From assembly GCF_004362215.1 (NCBI RefSeq), contig NZ_SNWR01000001.1:4880001-4944000 (forward strand): a stretch of 64,000 nucleotides of DNA, read 5' to 3'. The notes under the pieces were generated by a model, which saw nothing but the letters and a program-made list of their open reading frames with translations, did no database searches and was not told the origin of the DNA. The first letter of the stretch is position 1, and each line of letters opens with the position of its first letter. Source of the DNA: Paractinoplanes brasiliensis (GTDB lineage Bacteria; Actinomycetota; Actinomycetes; Mycobacteriales; Micromonosporaceae). This document shows positions 15,656 to 23,747 of the stretch, in pieces. The translations under genes and the position numbers were made by a program.

Positions 15656-16999
15656 ATGAGCCCGCCTGCCCGGCCCCTCACCCCCGCTCGGGGTGGGGCT
15701 GAAACCCCAGCGTCCGCACGCAAGATCGCTTCGCTGGCCCTGCCCGCCCTGGTCGTGCTCGCGGCCGAGCCGCTCTACGTGCTCGTCGACACCGCCGTCG
15801 TGGGTCATCTCGGCCCGGTGCCGCTCGCCGCCGTCGCGGTCAGCGGTTCCGTCATGTCGGTCGCCGCCTGGCTCGGCACGCTCATGTCCTACGGCACCAC
15901 CGGCCGTGCCGCCCGCCGCTTCGGCGCAGGCGACCGGGCCGCCGCGGTCGCCGAGGGGGTGCAGGCGTCCTGGCTGGCGCTCTGCGTCGGCGTGTTGCTG
16001 GCCCTGCTCGCGCAGCCCCTCGCCGGACCGTTGGCGCACGCCCTCGCCGGTGACGCCGAGACGGCCGACGCCGCCGCCGGTTGGTTGCGCGTCGCCGTGC
16101 TGGGCGCTCCCGGGCTGCTGCTCGCCGCCGCCGGCAACGGCTGGATGCGCGGGGTGCAGGACACCCGCCGCCCCCTGATCTTCGTGCTGGGCGCGAACGT
16201 TCTCTCGGCGATCCTCTGCCCGGTGCTGGTCTACCCGGTCGGCTGGGGGCTGACCGGCTCCGCCGTCGCCAACGTCGTGGCCCAGACCATCTCCGGCGGC
16301 TTCTTCCTGCACGCGCTGATCCGCGAGACCAAGCAGCTGCGCCCCGACCCGCAGATCATCCTGCTTCAGCTGCGCCTCGGCCGGGACCTGCTGATCCGCG
16401 GCGGCGCGTTCCAGGCCTGCTTCCTGTCGGCGACCGCGGTGGCGAGCCGTTTCGGCGTCGCGTCGGTCGGCGCCCACCAGATCGGGCTGCAGCTGTGGTT
16501 CTTCAGCGCGCTGGCCCTCGACGCGGTCGCGATCGCCGCTCAGTCGCTGGTCGGGGCCGCGCTCGGCGGCGGCAGCGCGGACGAGGCCCAGGCCGTGGCC
16601 CGCAAGGTGACGATCGCGGGCGGGCTCTCCGGCGTCGCGTTCGCCCTGCTGGTCACCGCGGGCGCCGGCTCGATCCCGGCCTGGTTCACTCCCGACGCCG
16701 GGATCCACGCTCAGGCGGCGATCATCTGGCCCTGGTTCATCGGGCTGATGCCGTTCGCCGGGGTCGTCTACGCGCTCGACGGCGTCCTGATCGGCGCGGG
16801 CGACGTCCGTTTCCTGCGCAACATCACCCTGGCGGCGACCCTGCTCGGCTTCCTCCCGGCCATCTGGATCGCGTACTTCTTCGACCTCGGCCTGGGCGGG
16901 GTGTGGGCGGGACTGGCGCTGCTCATTCTGATCCGTTTCGTCGCGGCGGTGTGGCGCTGGCGGTCGGGGCGCTGGGCCGTCACGGGGGTCACGCGCTGA
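15656..16999 (+). CDS. MATE-family efflux transporter (DinF type)
   Basis: A 447-aa membrane protein with about 12 hydrophobic segments. It starts MSPPARPLTPARGG, then IASLALPALVVLAAEPLYVLVDTAVVGHLG (key residues: the LALPA and DTAVVGHLG motifs), typical of MATE/DinF. It exports cationic drugs or metabolites with Na+ or H+ coupling. No neighbour indicates a specific substrate. The gene lies between nrnA and truB, where a DinF-like gene is common in actinobacteria. Confidence 0.9.
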   Translation: MSPPARPLTPARGGAETPASARKIASLALPALVVLAAEPLYVLVDTAVVGHLGPVPLAAVAVSGSVMSVAAWLGTLMSYGTTGRAARRFGAGDRAAAVAEGVQASWLALCVGVLLALLAQPLAGPLAHALAGDAETADAAAGWLRVAVLGAPGLLLAAAGNGWMRGVQDTRRPLIFVLGANVLSAILCPVLVYPVGWGLTGSAVANVVAQTISGGFFLHALIRETKQLRPDPQIILLQLRLGRDLLIRGGAFQACFLSATAVASRFGVASVGAHQIGLQLWFFSALALDAVAIAAQSLVGAALGGGSADEAQAVARKVTIAGGLSGVAFALLVTAGAGSIPAWFTPDAGIHAQAAIIWPWFIGLMPFAGVVYALDGVLIGAGDVRFLRNITLAATLLGFLPAIWIAYFFDLGLGGVWAGLALLILIRFVAAVWRWRSGRWAVTGVTR

Positions 17000-17063
17000 T
17001 TCGACGCTGGCGTTGCGTGGGTCGCGCTCCGATCCGGTTCGGGCGTGTCGGGGCGGCGCGTTC

Positions 17064-17153
17064 GTGTCGGGTGGTCGCGGGGGTGCGGCTCGGGTGTCGG
17101 GTGGTGACGGGGGTGCGGCTCAGGCACTGGGTGGTCACGGGGGTCGTCCGGGG
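17064..17153. repeat. 30-bp tandem repeat, two good copies and one decayed
   Basis: Units at 17064-17093 and 17094-17123 are near identical and 17124-17153 is diverged. The array fills the MATE-truB spacer and stops just before the truB -10 element. Confidence 0.75.
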
Positions 17154-17159
17154 AGAACT

Positions 17160-17165
17160 TAGGGT
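17160..17165 (+). promoter_or_regulatory. -10 element (TAGGGT), leaderless truB
   Basis: TAGGGT lies 6 nt before GTG 17172. No ribosome binding site is present, consistent with a leaderless transcript. Confidence 0.6.
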
Positions 17166-17171
17166 GGTCCG

Positions 17172-18053
17172 GTGAATGCGGACGGACTCATCGTGGTGGA
17201 CAAGCCGGCGGGGATGACCTCGCACGACGTCGTGGCGCGGATCCGGCGGCTGGCCAAGACCCGGCGCGTGGGCCACGGCGGCACGCTCGACCCCATGGCC
17301 ACCGGCGTGCTGATCATCGGCGTGAACCGGGCGACGCGCCTGCTCACGTACGTGATCGGTGCTTCCAAGAACTACACCGCGACGATCCGCCTGGGCCAGT
17401 CCACGATCACCGACGACGCCGAGGGCGAGGTCACGGCAACCTCCCCGGCCGACGGCGTCACCGACGCGGCGATCCGGGACGGGCTGGCCCGGCAGCGTGG
17501 CGAGATCGACCAGGTGCCCAGCGCCGTCAGCGCCATCAAAATCAACGGGCAGCGGGCGTACAAGCGTGTCCGGGAAGGCGAGGAGGTCGAGATCCCCGCA
17601 CGCCGGGTGACGATCTCGCGTCTGGACGTCCTGGACATCCGCCATAACCCGGGCCTCGTCGACGTCGACATCGACGTGACGTGCTCGTCCGGCACCTACA
17701 TTCGAGCGATCGCCCGTGACCTCGGCACGCTGCTCGGCGTGGGTGGTCATCTGACGGCCCTGCGCCGTACGGCCGTGGGTGGCCTCACGCTGGGGGAGGC
17801 GCGCACCCTCGACCAGCTCGAAGCGGTGGCCCCCGACGTGATCTCGCTGCCCATGGCCGAGGCGGCCCGGCAGGCTTTCGCGCAGCGCGAGGCCACGGCC
17901 GACGAGGCTCGCGTGCTCAGCCACGGCGGACCGCTCACGCCGGTCGGCATCGAGGGGCCGTACGCGGTCTTCGCCCCGTCCGGCGAACTTCTGGCCATCG
18001 TCTCCGAGCGCGACGGCCGAGCCCGAGCCGAGATCGTGCTGGCCCCGGCCTGA
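17172..18053 (+). CDS. truB: tRNA pseudouridine-55 synthase
   Basis: A 293-aa enzyme that isomerises U55 in the T-loop of tRNA. The N-terminus has LIVVDKPAGMTSHDVVARIR, and the catalytic Asp40 lies in GHGGTLDPMATGVL. The later YTATIRLGQSTITDDAEG and CSSGTYIRAIARDLG are also family hallmarks. The GTG start is set by the leaderless promoter. Tandem repeats follow the stop. Confidence 0.95.
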   Translation: MNADGLIVVDKPAGMTSHDVVARIRRLAKTRRVGHGGTLDPMATGVLIIGVNRATRLLTYVIGASKNYTATIRLGQSTITDDAEGEVTATSPADGVTDAAIRDGLARQRGEIDQVPSAVSAIKINGQRAYKRVREGEEVEIPARRVTISRLDVLDIRHNPGLVDVDIDVTCSSGTYIRAIARDLGTLLGVGGHLTALRRTAVGGLTLGEARTLDQLEAVAPDVISLPMAEAARQAFAQREATADEARVLSHGGPLTPVGIEGPYAVFAPSGELLAIVSERDGRARAEIVLAPA

Positions 18054-18057
18054 GCGG

Positions 18058-18188
18058 GGTGGGGCCGCCGCTCGATCCAGGGCGGGGTGGGGGCCGCCGT
18101 CCGGGCCAGGGCGGGGGCCGCCGTCCGGGCCAGGGCGGGGTCGGGCCAGGGCGGGGTGGGGTGGGGCCGCCGTCCGGGCCAGGGCGGG
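18058..18188. repeat. G-rich tandem repeats between truB and ribF
   Basis: The core GGGGCCGCCGTCCGGGCC recurs at 18061 (diverged), 18090, 18114 and 18163, with shorter GGGCCAGGGCGGGG pieces between. The + strand is strongly G-rich and could form G-quadruplexes. From here to 18491 only this array and the ribF promoter region were seen. Confidence 0.75.
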
Positions 18189-18452
18189 CTTGTCTTCCAG
18201 CGCGCGTCGGGGGTGCGCCTGTCGAGTTTGACCCAGCGCACCCGCTCGAACGACCAGAGTTGGTGCCCGCCGCGCGGACGATTCGCACGAAACGGGCGAG
18301 TCGACGAGCCTGTGGACAACCCACCCCGCCAGCTTGACAACCCCGTAGAGTCCCCACTCGTCTCCCCGAGGCGGGTGGGGGTTTGGGATGGCGGCGGTAC
18401 CACCAGCAAGTCCGCACAAATCGCCCAACGTAAAGGGGGCGGGGTGGGCCTA

Positions 18453-18458
18453 TACGCT
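18453..18458 (+). promoter_or_regulatory. -10 element (TACGCT) for ribF
   Basis: TACGCT within TATACGCTG lies 33 nt before the ribF ATG, leaving room for the GGAGG at 18477-18481. No clear -35 was seen. Confidence 0.4.
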
Positions 18459-18491
18459 GTCCGGGAGCGAAGGACCGGAGGCGCGAGAGAC

Positions 18492-19424
18492 ATGCAGCGG
18501 TGGCGGGGATTCGAGGCTGTGCCCGGCGGGTGGGGGCGCTCGGTCGTCACGATCGGGGTCTTCGACGGGGTGCACCGGGGCCACCAGGCGATCATCGGCC
18601 ACGCCGTGAAGCGGGCCCGTGATCTGGGGCTGCAGTCCGTGGTGGTCACGTTCGACCCGCATCCGGCCGAGGTGGTGCGGCCCGGGTCGCATCCGGCCGT
18701 GCTGACCGAGCCCGTGCGCAAGGCCGAGCTGATCGAGCAGCTGGGGGCCGACGCGCTCTGCGTGGTGCCCTTCACCCCGGCGTTCTCGCAGCTCAGCCCC
18801 GAGGCGTTCGCCCACGATGTGCTGGTCGAGGCGCTGCACGCGGCGGTTGTCGTGGTAGGGGACAACTTCCGCTTCGGGCATCGGGCCGCCGGTGACGTGG
18901 CGATGCTCGAGCGGCTCGGCGTGCAGTTCGGCTTCACCGTCGAGGACGCGCCGCTGGTCACCGAGGACGGGCTGGTCTTCTCCTCGACGTACATCCGCAG
19001 CTGTGTCGACGCCGGTGACGTGCGTGCGGCCGCCGCGGCGCTGGGGCGGCCCCACGGGGTGGGCGGCGTGGTCGTACGGGGTGATCAGCGCGGACGCGAG
19101 CTCGGCTTCCCGACGGCCAACCTGATGGTGCACCGCTATGCCGCCGTGCCCGCCGACGGCGTCTACGCGGGCTGGCTGATCCGCGGGGGCGAGCATGCCG
19201 CCCGGCTGCCCGCGAGCGTGTCGATCGGCACCAATCCCACTTTTTCGGGCCGTGAGCGCCGGGTCGAGGCGTACGTGCTCGATTTCTCCGGCGACCTGTA
19301 CGGCGAGCGGGTGAGCCTCGACTTCGTGGCCCACCTGCGCGAACAGCGGACGTACGAGGCCATCGAGCCGTTGGTGGCTCAGATCAACGCCGATGTGGAA
19401 GAGACCCGCGCGCTCCTTCGATGA
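18492..19424 (+). CDS. ribF: Bifunctional riboflavin kinase / FAD synthetase
   Basis: A 310-aa enzyme converting riboflavin to FMN and FAD. The N-terminal nucleotidyltransferase domain has TIGVFDGVHRGHQAII and the middle VVVGDNFRFGHRAAGD. The C-terminal kinase domain begins near VVRGDQRGRELGFPTANL and includes SIGTNPTF and LDFSGDLYGE. I chose ATG 18492, giving the normal family length, with GGAGG at 18477-18481; the open frame to 18087 runs through the repeat array and is not protein-like. Usually placed between truB and rpsO, as here. Confidence 0.95.
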   Translation: MQRWRGFEAVPGGWGRSVVTIGVFDGVHRGHQAIIGHAVKRARDLGLQSVVVTFDPHPAEVVRPGSHPAVLTEPVRKAELIEQLGADALCVVPFTPAFSQLSPEAFAHDVLVEALHAAVVVVGDNFRFGHRAAGDVAMLERLGVQFGFTVEDAPLVTEDGLVFSSTYIRSCVDAGDVRAAAAALGRPHGVGGVVVRGDQRGRELGFPTANLMVHRYAAVPADGVYAGWLIRGGEHAARLPASVSIGTNPTFSGRERRVEAYVLDFSGDLYGERVSLDFVAHLREQRTYEAIEPLVAQINADVEETRALLR

Positions 19425-19432
19425 CGTGCTGG

Positions 19433-19438
19433 TAGGGT
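19433..19438 (+). promoter_or_regulatory. -10 element (TAGGGT) for rpsO
   Basis: TAGGGT lies 104 nt before the rpsO ATG, just after the ribF stop, leaving a leader with a short GTCGGA/TCCGAC inverted repeat and an AGGAG ribosome binding site at 19534-19538. Confidence 0.4.
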
Positions 19439-19542
19439 TGAGTCGACGTCGGATGTCCGACGACCGGTCCCGCCTGCCTGCCCGACGCCGCGGGCCGCGG
19501 GGTAACCGCTTTTCATCGGCAACACAGAATCACAGGAGTTTC

Positions 19543-19812
19543 ATGGCGCTCGATCAAGAGACCAAGACCAAGATCATCGACGAGTACAAGGCGAAGGACG
19601 GCGACACCGGGTCGCCCGAGGTCCAGGTCGCGATGCTCACCAAGCGGATCGCCGACCTCACCGAGCACCTCAAGACCCACAAGCACGACCACCACAGCCG
19701 TCGTGGTCTGCTGCTGCTGGTCGGCCGCCGCCGGCGCCTGCTCAACTACGTGCAGAAGAAGGACATCCAGCGTTACCGGTCGCTCATCGAGCGGCTCGGC
19801 CTGCGCCGATGA
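19543..19812 (+). CDS. rpsO: 30S ribosomal protein S15
   Basis: An 89-aa protein with the S15 signature GDTGSPEVQVAMLTKRIADL and HKHDHHSRRGLLLLVGRRRR. It is an early binder of the 16S rRNA central domain. ATG 19543 follows an AGGAG ribosome binding site with correct spacing. A terminator-like hairpin and a structured leader separate it from pnp, the classical rpsO-pnp arrangement. Confidence 0.97.
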   Translation: MALDQETKTKIIDEYKAKDGDTGSPEVQVAMLTKRIADLTEHLKTHKHDHHSRRGLLLLVGRRRRLLNYVQKKDIQRYRSLIERLGLRR

Positions 19813-19818
19813 CTTGAC

Positions 19819-19853
19819 GGGGGAGTGGCCACTTGGCCGCTCCCCCGAGCTTT
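19819..19853 (+). terminator. Terminator hairpin after rpsO
   Basis: A 12-bp stem (GGGGGAGTGGCC / GGCCGCTCCCCC, one T-G pair) with an ACTT loop, followed after four bases by CTTT. It probably gives partial termination between rpsO and pnp. Confidence 0.75.
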
Positions 19854-19908
19854 AACCCACGGACCCGCGCGGTAAGCAGAGGCGAGCCACCGGTCCTCGG
19901 TAGTGGTT

Positions 19909-19979
19909 CCCAGGCCAACCGAGCGTTCTTCAGACCAGCGTGACAAAGAAGACGAAGTCTGAAGAACCCTCATCCTGGG
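19909..19979 (+). ncRNA. pnp leader stem-loop (possible RNase III site)
   Basis: A perfect 11-bp inverted repeat, GTTCTTCAGAC (19925-19935) and GTCTGAAGAAC (19957-19967), encloses a 21-nt loop. An outer CCCAGG (19909-19914) / CCTGGG (19974-19979) pair extends the stem. The 5' part can alternatively pair CTCGGT with ACCGAG. A double-stranded pnp leader cut by RNase III is known in E. coli and Streptomyces; the same role here is inferred. Confidence 0.65.
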
Positions 19980-20055
19980 CACTTCGATCGAAGACCGGCA
20001 GCCTAAACCGCGTTGTGCAGACCGCCGGGTCCTCGACGAAGGAGTACCGCACCAC

Positions 20056-22395
20056 ATGACAGAGCAGAACACCGCTCTAGGCACCGAGTTCCGCACCGCC
20101 GTGATCGACAACGGCGCGTTCGGCACCCGCGAGATCACGTTCTCCACCGGCCGCCTCGCCAAGCAGGCCGCCGGCTCGGTCATCGTCCAGCTGGGCGAGA
20201 CCGTCGTCCTCTCCGCGACCACGGCCAGCAAGCAGCCGAAGGAGCACTTCGACTTCTTCCCGCTGACCGTCGATGTCGAGGAGCGGATGTACGCCGCGGG
20301 CCGCATCCCCGGCTCGTTCTTCCGCCGTGAGGGTCGCCCGAGCGAGGACGCGATCCTCACCTGCCGCCTGATCGACCGGCCGCTGCGCCCGTCGTTCACC
20401 AAGGGCCTGCGCAACGAGGTCCAGGTCGTCGAGACCGTCCTCGCGCTCGACCCCGCCCACCCGTACGACGTGGTCGCCATGAACGGCGCGTCGTTGTCGA
20501 CCAAGCTGTCCGGCCTGCCGTTCAGCGGCCCGATCGGCTCGACCCGCGTCGCGCACATCGACGGCCAGTGGGTCGCTTTCCCGACCATCGAGGAGCTCGA
20601 GCGGGCCACCTTCGACATGGTCGTCGCGGGACGAGTCGTCGGAGACGGCGACAGCGCCGATGTTGCGATCATGATGGTCGAGGCCGAGGCCACCCCGAAC
20701 GCGGTCAAGCTGATCGCCGCCGGCGCCACCGCCCCGACCGAGGAGGTCGTGGCGAGCGGTCTCGAGGCCGCCAAGCCGGCCATCCGCGAGCTGTGCCGCG
20801 CGCAGAGCGAGCTGGCCGAGGTCGCCTCGAAGCCGGCCGTCGAGTTCCCGGTCTTCCTGGAGTACCAGGACGACGTCTACTCGGCCGTGGCCGAGGCCGT
20901 CCGGTCCGAGACCGCCGAGGCGCTCAAGATCGCTGCCAAGCAGGAGCGCGAGGAAGCTCTCGACCTGGTCAAGGCCAAGGCGCACGAGCTGCTCGACGAG
21001 CGTTTCGAGGGCCGCGAGAAGGAGATCAGCGCCGCCTTCCGCTCGGTCACCAAGAGCGAGGTGCGCCAGCGGGTGCTGCGCGAGCAGGTCCGCATCGACG
21101 GCCGTGGCCCGCGTGACATCCGGCCGCTGACCGCCCAGATCGGCGTGCTGCCCCGGGTGCACGGCTCGGCCCTGTTCGAGCGGGGCGAGACGCAGATCCT
21201 CGGCGTCAGCACGCTGAACATGCTGCGCATGGAGCAGGCGCTGGACACCCTGGCGCCCGAGAAGTCCAAGCGCTACATGCACAACTACAACTTCCCGCCG
21301 TACTCGACCGGTGAGACCGGCCGGGTGGGTTCGCCGAAGCGCCGCGAGATCGGCCACGGCGCGCTGGCCGAGCGGGCGCTGGTGCCCGTGCTTCCGACGC
21401 GCGAGGAATTCCCGTACGCGATCCGTCAGGTCTCCGAGGCGCTGGGCTCGAACGGCTCGACGTCGATGGGCTCCGTCTGCGCCTCGACGCTGTCGCTGCT
21501 GAGCGCCGGTGTGCCGCTGAAGGCCCCGGTCGCCGGCATCGCGATGGGCCTGATCTCGGACGAGGTCGACGGCAAGACGCAGTACGTCGCGCTGACCGAC
21601 ATCCTGGGCGCGGAGGACGCGTTCGGCGACATGGACTTCAAGGTCGCCGGCACCAGCGAGTTCGTCACCGCCCTGCAGCTGGACACCAAGCTCGACGGTA
21701 TTCCGTCGGACGTGCTGGCCGGCGCCCTGCAGCAGGCCCACGACGCCCGCGCGACGATCCTCGAGGTCATGCAGGCCGCGATCAGCGCCCCGGCCGAGAT
21801 GTCGGAGTACGCGCCGCGCGTCACCTCGGTGAAGATCCCGGTCGACAAGATCGGCATGGTGATCGGCCCCAAGGGTCAGACGATCAACGCGATCCAGGAC
21901 GAGACCGGCGCCGACATCTCGATCGAGGACGACGGCACGATCTACGTCGGCGCGACCAACGGCCCGTCGGCCGAGGCCGCCGTCGAGCGGATCAACGCGA
22001 TCGCCAACCCGACGCTGCCCAAGGTCGGCGACAAGTTCCTCGGCACGGTGGTGAAGACGGCCGCGTTCGGCGCGTTCATCTCGCTGCTGCCCGGCCGGGA
22101 CGGCCTGCTGCACATCAGCAAGGTGGGCGACGGCAAGCGCGTCGAGAAGGTCGAGGACTTCCTCAACGTCGGCGACAAGGTCGAGGTGTCCATCGCGGAC
22201 ATCGACGCCCGCGGCAAGATCTACCTCGACAAGGTCCGCCCCGAGGGCGCGGAGGCCCCGGCCCCCGCGGAGGGCGCTGCCGAGGGTGGCCGTCCGCCGC
22301 GTGAGCCGCGAGGCGACCGTGGCGAGGGTGGTGGCGAGCCCCGTCGCCGCCGGTCCCGCCCGAGCGGTGACCGCGGTGGCGAGCGTCGCGACTAA
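20056..22395 (+). CDS. pnp: Polyribonucleotide nucleotidyltransferase (PNPase)
   Basis: A 779-aa phosphorolytic 3'-5' exoribonuclease. It has two RNase PH domains (the second with GSNGSTSMGSVCASTLSLL), a KH domain (KIGMVIGPKGQTINAIQDETG) and an S1 domain (GTVVKTAAFGAFISLLPGRDGLLH), ending in an Arg/Gly/Glu-rich tail (PPREPRGDRGEGGGEPRRRR). The tail resembles RNA-binding or RNase-partner tails. ATG 20056 lies 16 nt after GAAGGAG. A structured leader precedes it. Actinobacterial PNPase also functions in polyadenylation-like tailing. Confidence 0.97.
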   Translation: MTEQNTALGTEFRTAVIDNGAFGTREITFSTGRLAKQAAGSVIVQLGETVVLSATTASKQPKEHFDFFPLTVDVEERMYAAGRIPGSFFRREGRPSEDAILTCRLIDRPLRPSFTKGLRNEVQVVETVLALDPAHPYDVVAMNGASLSTKLSGLPFSGPIGSTRVAHIDGQWVAFPTIEELERATFDMVVAGRVVGDGDSADVAIMMVEAEATPNAVKLIAAGATAPTEEVVASGLEAAKPAIRELCRAQSELAEVASKPAVEFPVFLEYQDDVYSAVAEAVRSETAEALKIAAKQEREEALDLVKAKAHELLDERFEGREKEISAAFRSVTKSEVRQRVLREQVRIDGRGPRDIRPLTAQIGVLPRVHGSALFERGETQILGVSTLNMLRMEQALDTLAPEKSKRYMHNYNFPPYSTGETGRVGSPKRREIGHGALAERALVPVLPTREEFPYAIRQVSEALGSNGSTSMGSVCASTLSLLSAGVPLKAPVAGIAMGLISDEVDGKTQYVALTDILGAEDAFGDMDFKVAGTSEFVTALQLDTKLDGIPSDVLAGALQQAHDARATILEVMQAAISAPAEMSEYAPRVTSVKIPVDKIGMVIGPKGQTINAIQDETGADISIEDDGTIYVGATNGPSAEAAVERINAIANPTLPKVGDKFLGTVVKTAAFGAFISLLPGRDGLLHISKVGDGKRVEKVEDFLNVGDKVEVSIADIDARGKIYLDKVRPEGAEAPAPAEGAAEGGRPPREPRGDRGEGGGEPRRRRSRPSGDRGGERRD

Positions 22396-22401
22396 TCACC
22401 G

Positions 22402-23736
22402 GTGACAACAAGTAACCGCGGGTCGGCTGCGAAGCCGGCCCGCGTTTCTACCAGGACCCTCGCGGACGGCGCGAAACGCACCACGCTGCCCAGCGGTCTG
22501 CGCATCGTGACCGAGGCGATCCCGACCACCCGCAGCGCGGCCCTCGGCGTGTGGGTGGGCATCGGCTCGCGCGACGAGACCCCCGGCATGTCCGGCGCCT
22601 CGCACTTCCTCGAGCACCTGCTCTTCAAGGGCACGCACAAGCGCACCGCGCTGCAGATCTCGGCCGAGATCGAGGCCGTGGGCGGCGAGACCAACGCCTT
22701 CACCACGAAGGAGTACACCTGCTACTACGCGCGGGTGCTCGACGCCGACCTGCCGATCGCGGTGGACGTGCTCTGCGACGCCGTCGCCGACTCGATCATC
22801 AACCCGGCCGACGTCGAGACCGAGCGCGGCGTGATCCTCGAAGAGATCGCGATGCACGAGGACGAGCCCGGTGACGAGGTCCACGACGTCTTCACCGAGG
22901 CGATCTTCGGCGACCACCCGCTGGGCCGGTTGATCTCGGGGACCGAGGAATCGATCACCCCGATGACCCGGAACCAGATCCACGGGTTCTACCGGCGGCG
23001 CTACACCGCCCCGAACATCGTGATCGCGGCCGCGGGCAACCTCGACCACGCCACGGTCGTACGGCTGGTGCGTAAGGCGCTGGCGGGCACCGCGCTCGAC
23101 TCCGGCGCCGCCGAGCCGACCGGCCCCCGTACAGGGTCGAAAAGGGTGCCGACCCAGAAACCGCACACGGTCGTGCGCAACCGCGACACCGAGCAGGGGC
23201 ATCTGGTGCTGGGCGGGGTCGGGATCGGCCGCCGCGACGAGCGCCGGTTCGCCCTGGGCGTGCTCAACAACGTTCTCGGCGGCGGCATGTCGAGCCGGCT
23301 GTTCCAGGAGATCCGCGAGAAGCGGGGCCTGGCCTACTCGGTTTACTCGTACGCGAGCCAGTACGCCGACGCCGGCCTGTTCGGCGTGTACGCCGGCTGC
23401 GCGCCCGGCAAGGTGGACGAGGTTCTCGACCTCACCCGTACGGAACTCGAACGGGTGGCCGCCGAGGGGATCAGCGCCGACGAGATCGCCCGCGGCAAGG
23501 GCATGGTCAAGGGCTCGTACGTGCTGGGCCTGGAGGACACCGGGTCGCGGATGAGCCGGCTGGCCAAGTCCGAACTGCTGCACGGCGACCTCATGCCGGT
23601 CGACGAGCTGCTCGCGCGGGTCGACGCGGTCACGCCGGACGAGGTCAACGAGGTCGCGGCCCAGCTGTTCACCCAGCCGATGACGCTCGCCGTGGTGGGG
23701 CCCTTCGACGAGTCCGCGTTCGGCACGCACCGCTAA
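22402..23736 (+). CDS. M16-family zinc metallopeptidase
   Basis: A 444-aa protein of the insulinase/mitochondrial processing peptidase family. The zinc site is HFLEH (H68, E71, H72 with E71 catalytic), followed by KGTHKRTALQISAEIEAVGGETNAFT. The C-terminal inactive M16 half contains GGGMSSRLFQEIREKRGLAYSVYSY. The gene follows pnp by 6 bp, as is usual in actinobacteria, and is probably co-transcribed. The physiological substrate is unknown. The first GTG after the pnp stop is used as start. Confidence 0.92.
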   Translation: MTTSNRGSAAKPARVSTRTLADGAKRTTLPSGLRIVTEAIPTTRSAALGVWVGIGSRDETPGMSGASHFLEHLLFKGTHKRTALQISAEIEAVGGETNAFTTKEYTCYYARVLDADLPIAVDVLCDAVADSIINPADVETERGVILEEIAMHEDEPGDEVHDVFTEAIFGDHPLGRLISGTEESITPMTRNQIHGFYRRRYTAPNIVIAAAGNLDHATVVRLVRKALAGTALDSGAAEPTGPRTGSKRVPTQKPHTVVRNRDTEQGHLVLGGVGIGRRDERRFALGVLNNVLGGGMSSRLFQEIREKRGLAYSVYSYASQYADAGLFGVYAGCAPGKVDEVLDLTRTELERVAAEGISADEIARGKGMVKGSYVLGLEDTGSRMSRLAKSELLHGDLMPVDELLARVDAVTPDEVNEVAAQLFTQPMTLAVVGPFDESAFGTHR

Positions 23737-23739
23737 CCT
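23734..23739 (+). promoter_or_regulatory. -10 element (TAACCT) overlapping the M16 stop
   Basis: TAACCT lies 8 nt before GTG 23748 and overlaps the stop codon of the preceding gene. It favours GTG 23748 over the TTG 23739 and GTG 23742 in frame. Confidence 0.5.
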
Positions 23740-23747
23740 TGGTGCCC

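Noticed and set aside
18087..18491. N-terminal extension of ribF
   Set aside because: It reads through the G-rich repeats and promoter region; ATG 18492 has a ribosome binding site and gives the family length.
18190..18491. FMN riboswitch before ribF
   Set aside because: The conserved FMN-element boxes (AGGAT...GGGGCAGGG type) are absent.
15191..19543. tRNA gene in one of the larger spacers
   Set aside because: No cloverleaf-compatible arms or TTC T-loop motif were found when reading the spacers.
20077..22113. 678-aa reverse-strand open frame across pnp
   Set aside because: Antisense shadow of PNPase with no domain-like motif.
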